From the NCBI RefSeq assembly GCF_964340395.1, contig NC_135552.1:6870994-6930993 (forward strand): a stretch of DNA of 60,000 bases, read 5' to 3'. Both the position numbers and the translations under genes were made by a program. This document shows, piece by piece, positions 49,001 to 59,529 of the stretch (its first letter is position 1; each line of letters opens with the position of its first letter). The notes below the pieces were generated by a model. The model saw nothing but the letters and a program-made list of their open reading frames with translations, was not told where the DNA came from and did no database searches. Source of the stretch: Glandiceps talaboti. Its lineage: Eukaryota > Hemichordata > Enteropneusta > Spengelidae.

Positions 49001-50264
49001 CTCGTTTACAACATTCATATTACAATGAGTAACAGTGAAGTAAAGCACTTTCTCTGTGCTACACTCATTTATAGCATTCTGATTCATATCAAGTGTAAAA
49101 ATATACTGTTTCAATTAGTTTATTTACAAGCCTAGCATGAGGTTTTTCTAATGTGGTCAATTAGCAAATGTAACAGTATACTTTTACACTTGATATAGAT
49201 GCTACAAATGATTGTGGTACATACAGCAAACACTTTTTTTATTGGTGTTATGGGTTGTACTTGATATGGATGCTATAAACAATTGTGGTACATACAGAAA
49301 TGCTTTACTTTGGTGTTATGGGTTGTAGATAGATGATTTACCAACACTTGAAAACAAGATGGTGATCAACAAAAGGACCAGGAAGAAACTTGATTATTAC
49401 AAAGTTTTGAAGCATTTTAAGTTAGCTTTCATTTTGAAATGACTTGGTCCTTGACGTGCATTCTTAGGAAGATAAAATATAGAAACATTACAAATGACAA
49501 TATTTTATACCTTACCTTGTAATGATGTACAGGTATCGGCAATGACTTTAATACAGTCTGTACTTAGAAAGTCACAACATCCTAGTCTGAGAGTAATTAG
49601 TTCACTACCACAATATTCTATAAATCTGTCAGGAAATATTTTTAAAAAAAACAGTTTAGATAGCAGATGTAATTCAACAAATTACTCAGTCAATCAGTTA
49701 TTATCAGTCATTTACAATATCTTTAATAAAAATTGCCTTTATGATTGAAAATCCTTGCCCCCCCCCCCAGACTGTTATCTTTGTATCAGACAGTTGGTGG
49801 ATTGTCAAAAAACAAAAACAACAACCAAATCTCTGAAAACTAATAATGTTTAATAGAATATGCCATAAGTTGGTTATAAGAAAAACAAAAGATTTTATTG
49901 TTTGGCCACTAGGAGTGCTGTTTGTAAGCAGCTTTTAAACCAAATGTGAGAGGGTCAGCACTGTACCCTCCTCTGAACAGAGCAAGTAATTTTCAGGATA
50001 TTTTTTAGCCACATTTTGTTGACTACTTCATGTATTGTCATATGATTACAGAACTTAATTTCTTTGGTGGCCGTGCTTTCTCATGTGCCGCACCACTACA
50101 CTGGAATAAATTGCCACTGGAGCGTCGACAGACACCCACAGTTAATGCCTTCAGGAAGAACCTTAAAATATACTTATTCACAAAAGTTTTATTTACATAA
50201 GTGTACAGTGCCTCTGAACTTTACTTCATTTTGGATACAGGCACTCTATAAATTTTCTGATTGC

Positions 50265-50303
<39 letters not shown>

Positions 50304-51928
50304 CTTGCTTGCTTGATTGCTTGATTGATCGATTGCTCGATTGATTGATTGATTGATTGATTGATGATATAGCCCTCAATTTTTCCTCATCTAAGTTTTA
50401 ACACTGTTACATTACAATGACTTACCTACAAAAACTTTCTAACACTACCGATAGGTATGTTACAATGACTTACCTACAAAAACTTTCTAACACTACCGAT
50501 AGGTATGTTACAATGACTTACCTACAAAAACTTTCTGACACTACCGATAGCTAGGTAATACAATGACTTACCTACAAAAACTTTCTGACACTACCGATAG
50601 CTACATTACAATGACTAACCTACAAAAACTTTCTGACACTACCGATAGCTACATTACAATGACTTACCTACAAAAACTTTCTGACACTACCGATAGGTAT
50701 GTTACAATGACTTACCTACAAAAACTTTCTAACACTACCGATAGCTACATTACAATGACTTACCTACAAAAACTTTCTGACACTACCGATAGCTAGGTAA
50801 TACAATGACTTACCTACAAAAACTTTCTAACACTACCGATAGCTACATTACAATGACTTACCTACAAAAACTTTCTGACACTACCGATAGGTATGTTACA
50901 ATGACTTACCTACAAAAACTTTCTAACACTACCGATAGCTACATTACAATGACTTACCTACAAAAACTTTCTGACACTACCGATAGCTAGGTAATACAAT
51001 GACTTACCTACAAAAACTTTCTAACACTACCGATAGCTACATTACAATGACTTACCTACAAAAACTTTCTGGCGTGAGAAAACCCCATCCTCCAGTCCAA
51101 GATAAGTTTAATCTCTGTAAATGTCGACATCTTGAATGGAGACCATCGAGTGCACTGTCATCAATCTGTAAAATGAATTAATTTTTACAAATGTGAAAGT
51201 TTTCAGAACATAGGTGAAGAAGGGGTAACAGAGAAGGGAAAACTTCAGCATGCACAAGACTTAGAGTGAATTATTCACAATTTCTTTTGCACTTATATTT
51301 TATATTTTATATTTTATATTTTTTTATATTTTATATTTTATATTTTATATTTCATATTTTGCACTTATATTTCCTAAAATGATCCAAAACGTGTTCTTCT
51401 TACGATCATTTAACCATGAGATGTCTACTGACAAATTCTCTAAGTTCAGGTAACCCCCTCTAGTCCAAGGTCACCACACATCATTATAGTGCTTACAGGG
51501 AATTGTTTTCACTGAGGGATGATGAAATAGAGAAATGAGAAAGTGTAGGTAAGTCTGTTTAAATAACATACCTGAGACCAGTATGGCTGTAGATCTAATT
51601 CTACGTACTGTAATGGGTCATAGCAGTGTTTGCAGAACAGTTTACAAGTCAGTGCCGCATTACACAAACTAGGTACATCTAAATAACTGAATAACAGCTG
51701 TATAACTTCACTCTGTAATATACAATGTATTAAATACAATATCATATAGTTAGCAAATACTATACATATAATACTGGAGTAAAGGTACAAGTCTCTGATT
51801 GATTGATAGATCTATGGTTAATTGATTGATGATTATTGATTTCCTGCTTGAACAATGATTGATTGAGCAATTGATACATTGATTGTTTGATTGAAAAATA
51901 AAGTGATGAATAGTTACTTGGATACTTG

Positions 51929-51963
<35 letters not shown>

Positions 51964-54900
51964 CGATGATTCTTAAGTCCATGATTAAATAATGATGGTA
52001 TCATTGATGAATGATTGACTAATAAATGTATTGATTGATTGATTGATTAATAAATTGATTGATAAATGGATTGATCGATAAATGTATTGATTGATTGATA
52101 ACTGTATTGATTGATTGATTGATTGATTGACTGCTAAATGTATAGATTGATTAATATATTGATTGGTTGATAACTGATAACTGGATTGATAAATTGATTG
52201 ATAGCTTGATAAAATAGGTGAATCTAACTTACAGGTAAAATATCAAAGAAACCATTATCTCCTACAGGTGAGTCATCATCACCTGACACTTGATGCTTTG
52301 AACTGACAGGGTCATTCAGGGTCATCTGTTTCAACATGTGAGCTGCATAGGCTGCGTCAAGGTCTGAAATCAGACATTATGAAATGAATACAACATGTAG
52401 TGAAATTGACATAATGTTAGCATGAAGAGTACAAACTGCAATTAAGTACTGAATACATGCACATGTAACATATTGTGTCAACATATATGATTGTGAAAAA
52501 CCAGCAAAGAACCAGTAAAGTACAGCACAGCACAGCACAGCACAGCACAGCACTACAGAATAACATAACATAATACAAGTCAGGCATGACAAAAAGTGGA
52601 CAGGAAAAGACATAGCATAACATAACATAACATAACATAACATAGCATAGCATAGCATAACATAGCATAACATAACATAATTTAACATACCGATATAACA
52701 TAACAACATAACATAACATATAACATAACATAACATAACATAACATAACACAGACCAACAATAAACAACAACAATACACCCATATTTTTTCGGCCTTTTT
52801 GCGTTAATGATGTCATATTGGATCACATACAGATACACCAATATTCTTGTCCTTGTTATAAGTTGGCTATTAATACCACAAGATGAAATAAGAGACAAGA
52901 CCAAAAGAGAGAATTAATTTGGTGATTCACCTGTGAAATCAAATCTTAAATTTGACTATTTAGTTCACTTTTGTCTATGTATATGACTATATATCATTAT
53001 TTCCAGACAGACTGCACTTGAAAATCTTACACTGCAATCCCCTATGAGAGAATGTATTATGTATATGTCCATATCACACATTTGGAAAGTGTGGGGCTGA
53101 AATCACTGAGGGTGTGTCTGTGTGTGCAGGGGGGGGGGGTCAATCGAATTTCAATTTTATAAATTCAGCATGCAAAGACATAGGCCAGTTACAGTAAAAG
53201 TATTTTAACAACTGAAATTCACTCAGGATAAGTCTAGATCTTTCACACACTAAAATAGATAATAGGAGTGGACAGAGAAGAAGAGATAAGAGAAGGAATG
53301 AAAATCTTAGGATGGAAAATACAAACTAGTAGTATTCCTGAAACAGTGAGTTGTGTTGATTGTAATTTGAATGATGAACTCATATATATTTAATTTTGTA
53401 CCTTTAGGCTTTGAATCTTTATCAGATTTATTTTCTGACTTTGTAAAATATCGGGTACAACAGACAAGGGAACTGTAATCACTGTGCGCTGTAAAAGAGA
53501 ATGATTGAAATACAATGTACTTATCCGACATAAACAGGATGGCTAAATTATTTTTGGGAAAGATTTAATGTGTGTTTTTTTATTCTTGAGTTTAAGTGTA
53601 TATGTTTGAACTGTTGTGTGTGTCCTTGTTGCAGCAATTTGTTGTTAATTGTTTTTTACTTAGTAAGTTAATAGTTATTGTACTCTTGCATTCTTGAATA
53701 ATTTCAAAACGCTGAGATCTGATGCTTTAGTGACGCCGGCTCTTTACAGTAGGTATATCAATATCAACCATGGTAATGAATGGACAGTGCAGACACAACT
53801 AAAAGACATTGTCAAATGGACGACATTTATGCAAAGCCATCGTTTTCAGATTTACGCAAAGAAGATAGAACCACGACATATACATTGGTAATATAGTGCT
53901 ACTGATATTAGTGGCTAAAACATTTTTTTTTACTGTATTATTTTGGGGAACTACAAAATTTTTATATAATATTTTTATCTGCACATGTCTACAGTAAAAG
54001 CTCAAATACAGATACAACGTTGTAACACAAACAAGATACATCTGTGTTGGTGGTGTTCAAGATAATACTAGTATGCTAAAATTGAAAGGTGCTACTGCTC
54101 CAAAATGGCCATCAGGTTCATTATGGTAATCTGTTGTATGTGAAGAGGATGGAAGTCATCCTGATCCAAAGACTATAATATCAATATTGGGCTGTCATAC
54201 TTTTATTACATACTGAGCTAATGTTCATACACATATGAAATATATACAATCCTTGTAGCAGTTGTCAAGAGATGCCTCTGATCAGCATGGTTGTTTTATC
54301 AGTGGTGGGCAATTAAAACTGTCTTTAAATTTGTAGGTGCCGAAGTCATCTCCTTACCACACTATTAAACTAACATGCATTGACACAAAGCAACAGCAGG
54401 AACCTACATGTACATGTACAATCATGTATATCAGAGACACCCAATGTTAATAATATGTATCAATACATGTCCACTTGATAGTGTGATAAGTAGATGACTT
54501 TTCCTGCACCTACAAAGTCAGTTTTAGTTGTCCACTACAGATAAAATAATGTTTTGATCAGAGACATTTCTACACAACTGTTACAAGAGTTGCACACATT
54601 TAGATTGTCAAAATTTTAAACCATCAAATCTGGTGATAAAAATTGCAATTTAGACATTTTTTCTTGATTATTGCCTAGGGGTAATATAAGATTGACCTGC
54701 CGTATAGGTACCGGTATATTACTGCCTATGGGTAATATAAGATTTATCTGCCCTATAGGTATGTTATTGCCAGTGCTAATATACCATTTAGCTGCCCTAT
54801 AGGTATATTATTGCCTGAAATACTGGCTATATTGCAAATGTGCATGCGTTTGTTGAAGCAAGTGAAAAGTGTAATATTTGCAGTTCATCATTCAAACATC

Positions 54901-56857
54901 AACTACAAACCCATTGTGTTAGGAGTATGACAACTCAAAATTCAGAGTGTGTCTGACTGTCAACTCACACTGTAATTTGTAGTGTAACATTAACCCCTTC
55001 ATCATTCACAAACTACTATGGAAATCAAGGTACAGGCAAACTGAGATAGACACATACAAAAAGTATTGTTTGATGTACTACTATGGAAATCACGCTATAG
55101 GCCAACTGAGAAAGACACAAACAAAAACATATAAATGTTGTTGCATATGGTAGATTACACAAATGGGTGATTGATAGTGGTGCTATGGGTATGTGGATAT
55201 AATCATTGTGTAGTCAAGATGGTCACAGTGTGAACACTGGAGGCGAGATTGTGAGGTCAAGTGAGGAATACTTGCAATCAGATATAACCCCCCCCCCCCC
55301 CCTGTGAATGTAATTACATTAATATCCATTAATAGCTTAAATCAACAATTTTTGAAATAATACATTTTTTTTTGTATATTTATAGCATATATTTAATTTT
55401 ACTTTGCCTATAGCTTGATTTCCAAAGTAGTATTACTATAACACCCAAACACGCCAAAAACATTATTCACTGATTTTAGCACATTTCCACTTCATTTCAA
55501 ACTACCATCAGAGAAATAATCCTTGTTAATTTACTTATTCATTGGACTATTTCACAGCAACAGAGAACACATTGGGTTTCATAGATAGCATAGGAAGGGG
55601 CTAATTGCACCCTCTAGTGGTAGTAATACATTTTCTTTTGTTTGTTTTTTTCAATCAAGGTAGACCACTTTACATCCAACACCTACCTGTTCCTTCATCA
55701 TCTTTGCCTTTGCTACCAATTAACTCTATTGCATCTAACTCTGTGTAGTACTCTATGTGGCTGTGATTGAATTCCAATCTTATCACACTGTCAGAAGGAA
55801 CAATATATTAATAACTTGAAAGGAAAGCAAGTAAATCTTGGTGACAAGGCAAAATGGAGAAATGGTCTGCTATTGTGTGAAGTTGTTGTCCACACCTGTT
55901 AATACTTAAAATGTTCAAGAAATAACACATATTATCACATCATTAGTATCTGGGTATTAATTTACAATTTTGTAATAAAAAGTGGACATCAAGACATTCT
56001 GTAAACCGCAGGTATGGATTGTAGATACTGATTGTTAATTAAAAAAAAAAGTTGCAGAATTAAAAATAATGTTTTCAACACCAAAGGCAGTCAGTCCATT
56101 TACCCCGGAAAGCGTTAACATATCATGAAAATCTGACTTCATTTACATAAAACTATGTGGTACATTTCAATATGACACCTCTCACTGTCCCAAAAAGTCA
56201 AAACTCAGTTTATGATTCTAAAAGTACATAATATCTACTCATTTTAATTATTTACAGTACAATGTGCTTACTTTGTAGGAAAATCTACTTTGTTGAGAGG
56301 TGGTGAAAATATCCTTGACTGAGGGGGTCCTGATTCTGGTTCTCCTGACCATAGTTCATACCACCTAAGTTAACAAATATTATTAAGTTAAATAATATGC
56401 AATGTTATGAGTCATATAGGAATGAAGTTCACACCACCTGGGATGAAAGGTCACACAAGACATTCAACTGCTTGCACTTATACCACCTGGGATTATATTT
56501 TCTAATACCACCTGGGATTATACAAAACATAAGCCGCACACACACATACACATTATGTGACAATGCATGATCTAAGCACTTGTAAGTAATTAAAGTGTGC
56601 AAAAGAATGTACAACCTTTAAAAAGTAATACAATCACAAAAAAGTAGTAAAATCAAACAGACATGCAACAATCCCACACATATACATACATATACACGCA
56701 CATACATACATACAGACAGATACACACATACACAAACACATACACAAACAGACAGATACATACACATACACAAACAGACAGACACAAACACATACATACA
56801 TACAGGCAGACAGACAGACAGACAAAGACACATGCACAGACAGACAGACAGACAGAC

Positions 56858-56912
<55 letters not shown>

Positions 56913-59134
56913 TTGTTAGAACAACAATTACAATGCACACATATACATTTGGTGTGACTATAAACTAACCTTGGGTTTTCTCCTGATGCTGTTGAACTCG
57001 AAGTTGAAGGATTGTTTTTTAAAGCCAGTATCCGAACTACTGCTCCGGGGTGATATGTTTCATAAATTCTTATTTCTTGAGGGTAAACTTTGTCTTCGTA
57101 CCAAAGTTCTGGTTAAAAAAAACCCACAAATATAATATCAGGGATATTTGAGATATGTTTATTAAGATCATGATAAAAAATTATCAAAAAGCCAATCACT
57201 AATTTAAAATAAAATAAAATTTGCAATAAATAACAAAAATGGACATGTTAAAAATAATTTAAGTGGAACCACTGCTATACTATAATATAGAGAGTTGACA
57301 TAATTTCATATAAAACATTAAACAACAGAGTATGAATCAAGTCTGTAAAGGGGCATGTTTCAATGCTGGGTCATCCAATTAGTGTTATCTTATCAGTGGA
57401 GTCACAAGGATTATATGGGATCATTATTTAAATGTCCTCGGCCAACTTTTTGTACAGCTCTGCCAGACAACTATATTTTCACATTTCATTCCTAAACTGA
57501 AGTGGGCAATGTATAATATGTAGTGAAATGATAGCTTACCAACAAAGTCTTGACTGATGAATGAATCACTGGTTCTAGAGAATGGTTGTGGAGTTGATGG
57601 AGCTTGTTGCCACCATGGACCATATGTACGCTGTACATAATAACATTTATAATATTAACATTGAAGTGTTCTTGTGATGGTGATTTGTGAAGAAAAAATT
57701 CTACACAAACACAATTTTTCCCATGGATACATATAATGTACATACTACCGTACATCATGTTGACAGAGCATCGATGAGAGACCTCAGCATGAGTCATGTG
57801 AGCAGGGACTACATGCATCAGGTTTACTACAACGTTTTTATTTTTACTGAACTCATTTGGAGATGGGAAATGTTTGTTTAATGAAGTGTCCCCTATACCA
57901 AGTACATTTGTATGTACTGACTTGGAATACAATGTAACAAGTTTGAGGGGCATCACATGAACAAGTGGTCACTTTGTTGTTTCGTACAAGGCATGGACCC
58001 TAGCAAGTAAGTCCATATTCACATACACATGTAATGTTCACAATAAAAACATTTTGTTATAGGTTATGGTCTAATTTATTGCTGAACTATCTTTGGATTA
58101 ATTTGACATCTAAATTTCTTGTTTTTTATGTGTAAATTTGTTTATCAGTTGTACATGTAACATGAAACTCACTTTTGAACACAATACAATATGTATTCAG
58201 TTCATGTTTTCAATATAAAGGCTAGTATTAAAGTTGATACAATATATAAGATCCCTGATCTTGTACATGTACCAGAGTTCAAAATTAGCATCCATGGTAT
58301 GGAATGTAGACTGTAAAATATATATCACCAGGGGGCGTCCTTATCATCCCATCCCCTTCCCTTGTGGAAAGTGATGATAAGAGCATCCACAATGGCTGAA
58401 CACAGACTCACTTGTAAGCTAATATTCTATTCAAGGAATGTCATAGTACAAAATAATGCCATTATTAGGTATTTACGAATATTCAAATAAATACCATCAC
58501 AAGTGTTTTCACTTAAAAAACCCACTAATGACTGTATTTTTTGAATATTCGTAAATACCGGTACCTACAATGCCATCATTTTGTATTACGACCATCCTTG
58601 AATAGAATATTAGCCCACAAGTGACTGTGTCCATACATGTATGTACCACTATTATATATATGCAAATTTGACCACATTTTACTCCTCTGTATCAATGCAG
58701 TCATTGTCTGGAAGCATTGAAATAAAGCTATATGAAATGTACTCCATTTTCCTGAATGCAGAGGGATTAATACATAACATAAATTTTTCAAGAGTTGATT
58801 TGACAACCAATAATATATATCCATGACTATTGTTAAAATGCCAATAATTAGATCTTGTACATGTTATTTAGAGATAGATTTTAACCATAATGTGGTACAG
58901 TAACAGGTTGAAATCGTGATCGCATTGGGGGGTGGGGTGGGGTGGGCTGCAGACCCAAAAATCACTTAGATTGGATTTATTGTACAATATTAAGTGTACA
59001 GCTACACAAATATGTTTACCAATAATTAAACTCTTCTCCATCTCATCTCCTCAATTTCATTTAATGAACACTTTTTCAGTTAACCGAACAATTATAACTT
59101 GCTGACAAAGACCTACCCCACTCCCCATCCACCG

Positions 59135-59186
<52 letters not shown>

Positions 59187-59529
59187 CAAAAATACAAGCA
59201 ATGGTTTGATGCCAAATATACATTATTGATATAAAAATAATTTCGTTTACGTTCATTTGTGAATCTAAAAGACTAAATGCTGAGAATTCCATAGTTACAG
59301 TTTTGTTTATTTTCTTTGCTGTCAATGCATGATAATTTATTTTTTACTTTTCCACAAAAAAGAAAGTTTTAATACTCACAAATACAAGTGCCTGTGTGAA
59401 ATCACCATAGTTGGGATAGATGTTGGGTCCACCAGCTACATTTGATACAGTGTACGATACGCTATCTTCACTGCCGTACTGTGAACTGAAATTCGTCACC
59501 TCCTTCGCAAATTGTTGAATGGTAACCAT
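42137..59529 (-). CDS. FBXL4: F-box/LRR protein 4, complete 16-exon gene
   Basis: Joined exons give 1806 nt (601 aa plus TGA); human FBXL4 has 621. All boundaries are GT-AG and all phases agree. Residues 1-190 are the FBXL4-specific N-terminal discoidin-like region (YGSEDSVSYT, GDFTQALVF, ETYHPGAVVRIL, EYYTELDA). Residues about 258-305 are the F-box (LPSEVIQLLFSYLDVPSLC, then CYDPLQYVELDLQPYW). Residues about 312-595 are leucine-rich repeats (LNLSWTGGWGFLT, LNIGSCVGIEN, LDVWRT, LDVGW, LFLTANRSVCD, LDILGNRVVTP). The C-terminus LKKSFTH mirrors the human end. It is the substrate receptor of an SCF ubiquitin ligase; in mammals it sits at the mitochondrial outer membrane and limits BNIP3/NIX-driven mitophagy. 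This copy starts about 46 residues later than human FBXL4 and lacks its hydrophobic/basic mitochondrial N-terminus; a TAG lies in frame 18 nt upstream of the ATG. It is divergent with EHHADH. Confidence 0.96.
42480..42640 (-). mobile_element. tRNA-derived SINE in FBXL4 intron 15
   Basis: On the minus strand a perfect Pol III A box, TGGCCAAGTGG (42617-42627), is followed about 40 nt later by a B box within GGGTTTTGAACCC (42574-42586). A body, GCAGAAAATGCTGCAAACAT, follows that also appears near 8430. It is in the same orientation as FBXL4. The head resembles a Ser/Leu-type tRNA. It is a different family from the SINEs at 8832 and 23905, going by the body. Confidence 0.75.
42672..42776 (-). CDS. 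FBXL4: FBXL4 coding exon 15
   Basis: 105 nt, phase 2-2 (SVCDADLNAIAEFSHDMEQL, then DILGNRVVTP). Acceptor TTTGCCAG, donor GTTTGT (weaker). Confidence 0.95.
42919..43017. repeat. (GA)n microsatellite, intron 14
   Basis: GA repeats with a GGGA-rich leading part. The ORFs across it on both strands are artefacts. Confidence 0.95.
43169..43255 (-). CDS. FBXL4: FBXL4 coding exon 14
   Basis: 87 nt, phase 2-2 (STQCFVNLVRHCKKLKKLFL, then TAN). Acceptor ATTTTGCAG, donor GTAAGT. Confidence 0.95.
43778..43885 (-). CDS. FBXL4: FBXL4 coding exon 13
   Basis: 108 nt, phase 2-2 LRR exon (NLKSLDVWRT, then LLELDVGW). Acceptor TTCTTTGTAG, donor GTAAGT. Confidence 0.95.
44033..44290. repeat. ~84-bp tandem repeat, three units, intron 12
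   Basis: Units share AAACATG, TTGGGAGTGATACTACCAT, a GGTG-AGTAG block, CACTG and AAATGGGCCACTTTTTA. Confidence 0.85.
44514..44846 (-). repeat. ~45-bp exon-12-derived minisatellite, distal block
   Basis: Eight units of the same repeat as 46222-46490 continue on the far side of the inserted element. Units alternate between CATACACAATAC and TGTAACAATAC variants. Confidence 0.93.
44847..46221. mobile_element. 1.4-kb inverted-repeat element inside the minisatellite
   Basis: The left terminus (GTAAGTAATTGGCCCAAAAC, then CGAGCTCGCAAGTCTCAAGT, to about 44925) and the right terminus (ending at 46221) are inverted repeats of about 75 bp with few mismatches. The element splits one minisatellite unit: TCTCAGTG lies just outside on the left and CCTCAGTGG on the right, an imperfect ~7-8-bp duplication. 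Small internal frames (45228-45482 +, 45394-45600 -) were not recognised as a transposase, so it is treated as non-autonomous. Confidence 0.8.
46222..46490 (-). repeat. ~45-bp minisatellite of exon-12 end plus donor, proximal block
   Basis: Five to six units abut exon 12. On the minus strand each reads AGTTAGGCAACAACTGTAG followed by GTAGGTATTG or GTATG, then TTTACATCCACTATGA. Divergence grows with distance from the exon. Confidence 0.93.
46491..46583 (-). CDS. FBXL4: FBXL4 coding exon 12
   Basis: 93 nt, phase 2-2 LRR module exon (CLPDLEYLNIGSCVGIENCD). Its last 17 nt, TTAGGCAACAACTGTAG, plus the donor seed the array at 44514-46490. Confidence 0.95.
47697..47826 (-). CDS. FBXL4: FBXL4 coding exon 11
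   Basis: 130 nt. LRR (LDLQSCVDLDNSAFEHICKL, then LYRCRIEDETLINIL). Acceptor TTTCACAG, donor GTAATA (weaker), exit phase 2. Confidence 0.94.
48185..49080. repeat. 64-bp minisatellite, 14 units, in intron 10
   Basis: Units read AGTAACACTGAAGTAAAGCA, then CTTTCTCTATGTGCTACACT, then CATTTATAGCATTCATATTA. Variants alternate between ATTTATAGCATT and GTTTACAACATT, and between CACTGAAG and CAGTGGAG. Unlike the arrays in introns 9 and 12, no exon sequence was found in the unit. Confidence 0.95.
49516..49625 (-). CDS. FBXL4: FBXL4 coding exon 10
   Basis: 110 nt. LRR (RFIEYCGSELITLRLGCCDF). Acceptor TTCCTGACAG, donor GTAAGG, exit phase 1. Confidence 0.95.
49870..50060 (+). repeat. Dispersed repeat, copy B (see 40934)
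   Basis: Shares AACAAAAGATT, TTTGGCCACT and CATTTTGTTGACT blocks with 40934-41230. Located in FBXL4 intron 9. Confidence 0.5.
50053..50375 (+). mobile_element. LINE 3' fragment with (GATT)n tail
   Basis: Within intron 9, on the strand opposite FBXL4, 50053-50202 encodes the C-terminal end of a LINE reverse-transcriptase polyprotein (NFFGGRAFSCAAPLHWNKLP, then AFRKNLKIYLF) and stops at TAA. About 60 bp later comes a (GATT)n tail. This is a 5'-truncated insertion. Confidence 0.75.
50410..51055 (-). repeat. 48-bp minisatellite of exon-9 end plus splice donor
   Basis: Thirteen units directly abut exon 9 inside intron 9. On the minus strand each unit contains AGAAAGTTTTTGTAG followed by GTAAGTCATTGTA (one unit has GTTAGT), i.e. 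the last 15 nt of exon 9 and its 5' splice site, plus a linker CTATCGGTAGTGT(T/C). Three linker types alternate and form a four-unit higher-order repeat (order A-C-B-C twice) in the exon-proximal half. The first and last units lack exon sequence upstream of the AGAAAG. Confidence 0.95.
51056..51165 (-). CDS. FBXL4: FBXL4 coding exon 9
   Basis: 110 nt. First leucine-rich repeat (HLQRLNLSWTGGWGFLTPES). Its last 15 nt plus donor GTAAGT are the seed of the minisatellite at 50410-51055. Exit phase 2. Confidence 0.95.
51296..51362. repeat. (TTTTATA)n tract, intron 8
   Basis: Irregular TTTTATA or ATTTTAT units. Confidence 0.85.
51572..51712 (-). CDS. FBXL4: FBXL4 coding exon 8 (F-box)
   Basis: 141 nt. 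F-box core EVIQLLFSYLDVPSLC, then TCKLFCKHCYDPLQYVELDL. Acceptor GTATATTACAG, donor GTATGT, phase 0. Confidence 0.96.
51795..52200. repeat. Degenerate (GATT)n tract, intron 7
   Basis: TGAT/GATT units are interrupted by related words over 400 bp. It may have grown from a LINE tail like the one at 50270-50370. Confidence 0.85.
52233..52363 (-). CDS. FBXL4: FBXL4 coding exon 7
   Basis: 131 nt. Acidic linker (SGDDDSPVGDNG), then the start of the F-box (FFDILP). Donor GTAAGT, exit phase 0. Confidence 0.93.
52528..52752. repeat. (CAGCA)n and (CATAA)n pentanucleotide repeats, intron 6
   Basis: CAGCA units (52528-52552), a short unique spacer, then CATAA and CATAG units to 52752. The overlapping minus-strand frames at 52377-52904 are translations of the repeat. 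Confidence 0.92.
53402..53488 (-). CDS. FBXL4: FBXL4 coding exon 6
   Basis: 87 nt, low-similarity linker between the N-terminal domain and the F-box (LVCCTRYFTKSENKSDKDSK). Acceptor TCTTTTACAG. The donor is the weak GTACAA. The phases fit both neighbours, but this exon has the least protein similarity. Confidence 0.75.
54668..54820. repeat. ~50-bp tandem repeat, three units, intron 5
   Basis: Units read ATTGCCTATGGGTAATATAA, GATTTATCTG and CCCTATAGGTAT. Confidence 0.85.
55607..55620 (-). promoter_or_regulatory. CTCF-like motif, one mismatch, intron 5
   Basis: The minus strand reads CCACTAGAGGGTGC, one mismatch (T for C at position 12) from CCASYAGRKGGCRS. Confidence 0.3.
55687..55787 (-). 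CDS. FBXL4: FBXL4 coding exon 5
   Basis: 101 nt. Contains IRLEFNHSHIEYYTELDAIE. Acceptor TTCTGACAG, donor GTAGGT, exit phase 1. Confidence 0.95.
56272..56364 (-). CDS. FBXL4: FBXL4 coding exon 4
   Basis: 93 nt. Contains WYELWSGEPE and NKVDFPT. Donor GTAAGC, exit phase 2. Confidence 0.93.
56660..56911. repeat. CATA / CACA / CAGA compound microsatellite, intron 3
   Basis: CATA and CACA units grade into a long CAGA run. Four overlapping ORFs are repeat artefacts. Confidence 0.95.
56970..57108 (-). CDS. FBXL4: FBXL4 coding exon 3
   Basis: 139 nt. Contains YPQEIRIYETYHPGAVVRIL. Acceptor TTAACCAG, donor GTTAGT, exit phase 2. Confidence 0.95.
57540..57630 (-). CDS. FBXL4: FBXL4 coding exon 2
   Basis: 91 nt, begins RTYGPWW, acceptor TGTACAG, donor GTAAGC, exit phase 1. 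Confidence 0.93.
58325..58338 (+). promoter_or_regulatory. CTCF-like core, intron 1
   Basis: TCACCAGGGGGCGT contains the invariant ACCAGGGGGCG core. The outer two positions deviate from the consensus. Confidence 0.35.
58409..58623. mobile_element. 215-bp palindromic element in FBXL4 intron 1
   Basis: The left end is CACTTGTAAGCTAATATTCT and the right end its near reverse complement. The arms of about 85 bp run inward through ATTCAAGGA, CAAAAT-ATG and GGTATTTACGAATATTCAA. ACT flanks both ends directly (58406-58408 and 58624-58626), a possible 3-bp target duplication. No ORF. Confidence 0.75.
58833..59025 (+). repeat. Dispersed repeat, third copy (see 19890-20850)
   Basis: GTTAAAATGCCAATAATTAG, CAGGTTGAAATCGTGATCGC, a GATTGGAT block and GTGTACAGCTA parallel the sequence at 20637-20830 in the same orientation. 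Confidence 0.65.
59139..59182. repeat. (CA)n microsatellite
   Basis: A pure CA run of about 44 bp in FBXL4 intron 1. Confidence 0.95.
59380..59529 (-). CDS. FBXL4: FBXL4 coding exon 1
   Basis: Residues 1-50, ATG at 59529, ending at donor GTGAGT in phase 0. It contains FAKEVTNFSSQYGSED and GDFTQALVF. An in-frame TAG just upstream fixes the start unless an upstream exon is spliced in. Confidence 0.95.

Larger units (their letters stand above)
57641..59379 (-). other. FBXL4 intron 1
   Basis: The largest well-defined intron near the promoter. It contains the palindromic element at 58409-58623, a CTCF-like motif, a dispersed repeat (58833-59025), a G-rich tract (58928-58948) and a CA microsatellite (59139-59182). 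No internal gene was recognised. Confidence 0.85.

Noticed and set aside
50563-51181. Repetitive plus-strand ORFs with TYLQKLS units
   Set aside because: An antisense by-product of the FBXL4 intron 9 minisatellite. The unit length happens to keep the frame locally, with stops between blocks.
52377-52904. 175-codon minus-strand ORF
   Set aside because: Mostly a CATAA/CAGCA repeat translation, with no start context or similarity.
53694-53891. 65-codon plus-strand ORF in FBXL4 intron 5
   Set aside because: Start is not ATG in good context and no similarity was recognised.
56618-56940. Cys/Val/Ser-rich ORFs
   Set aside because: CAGA/CATA microsatellite translations.
57492-57956. 154-codon minus-strand ORF overlapping FBXL4 exon 2
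   Set aside because: It runs in a different frame from exon 2 and has no similarity. Exon 2 itself explains the conserved part.
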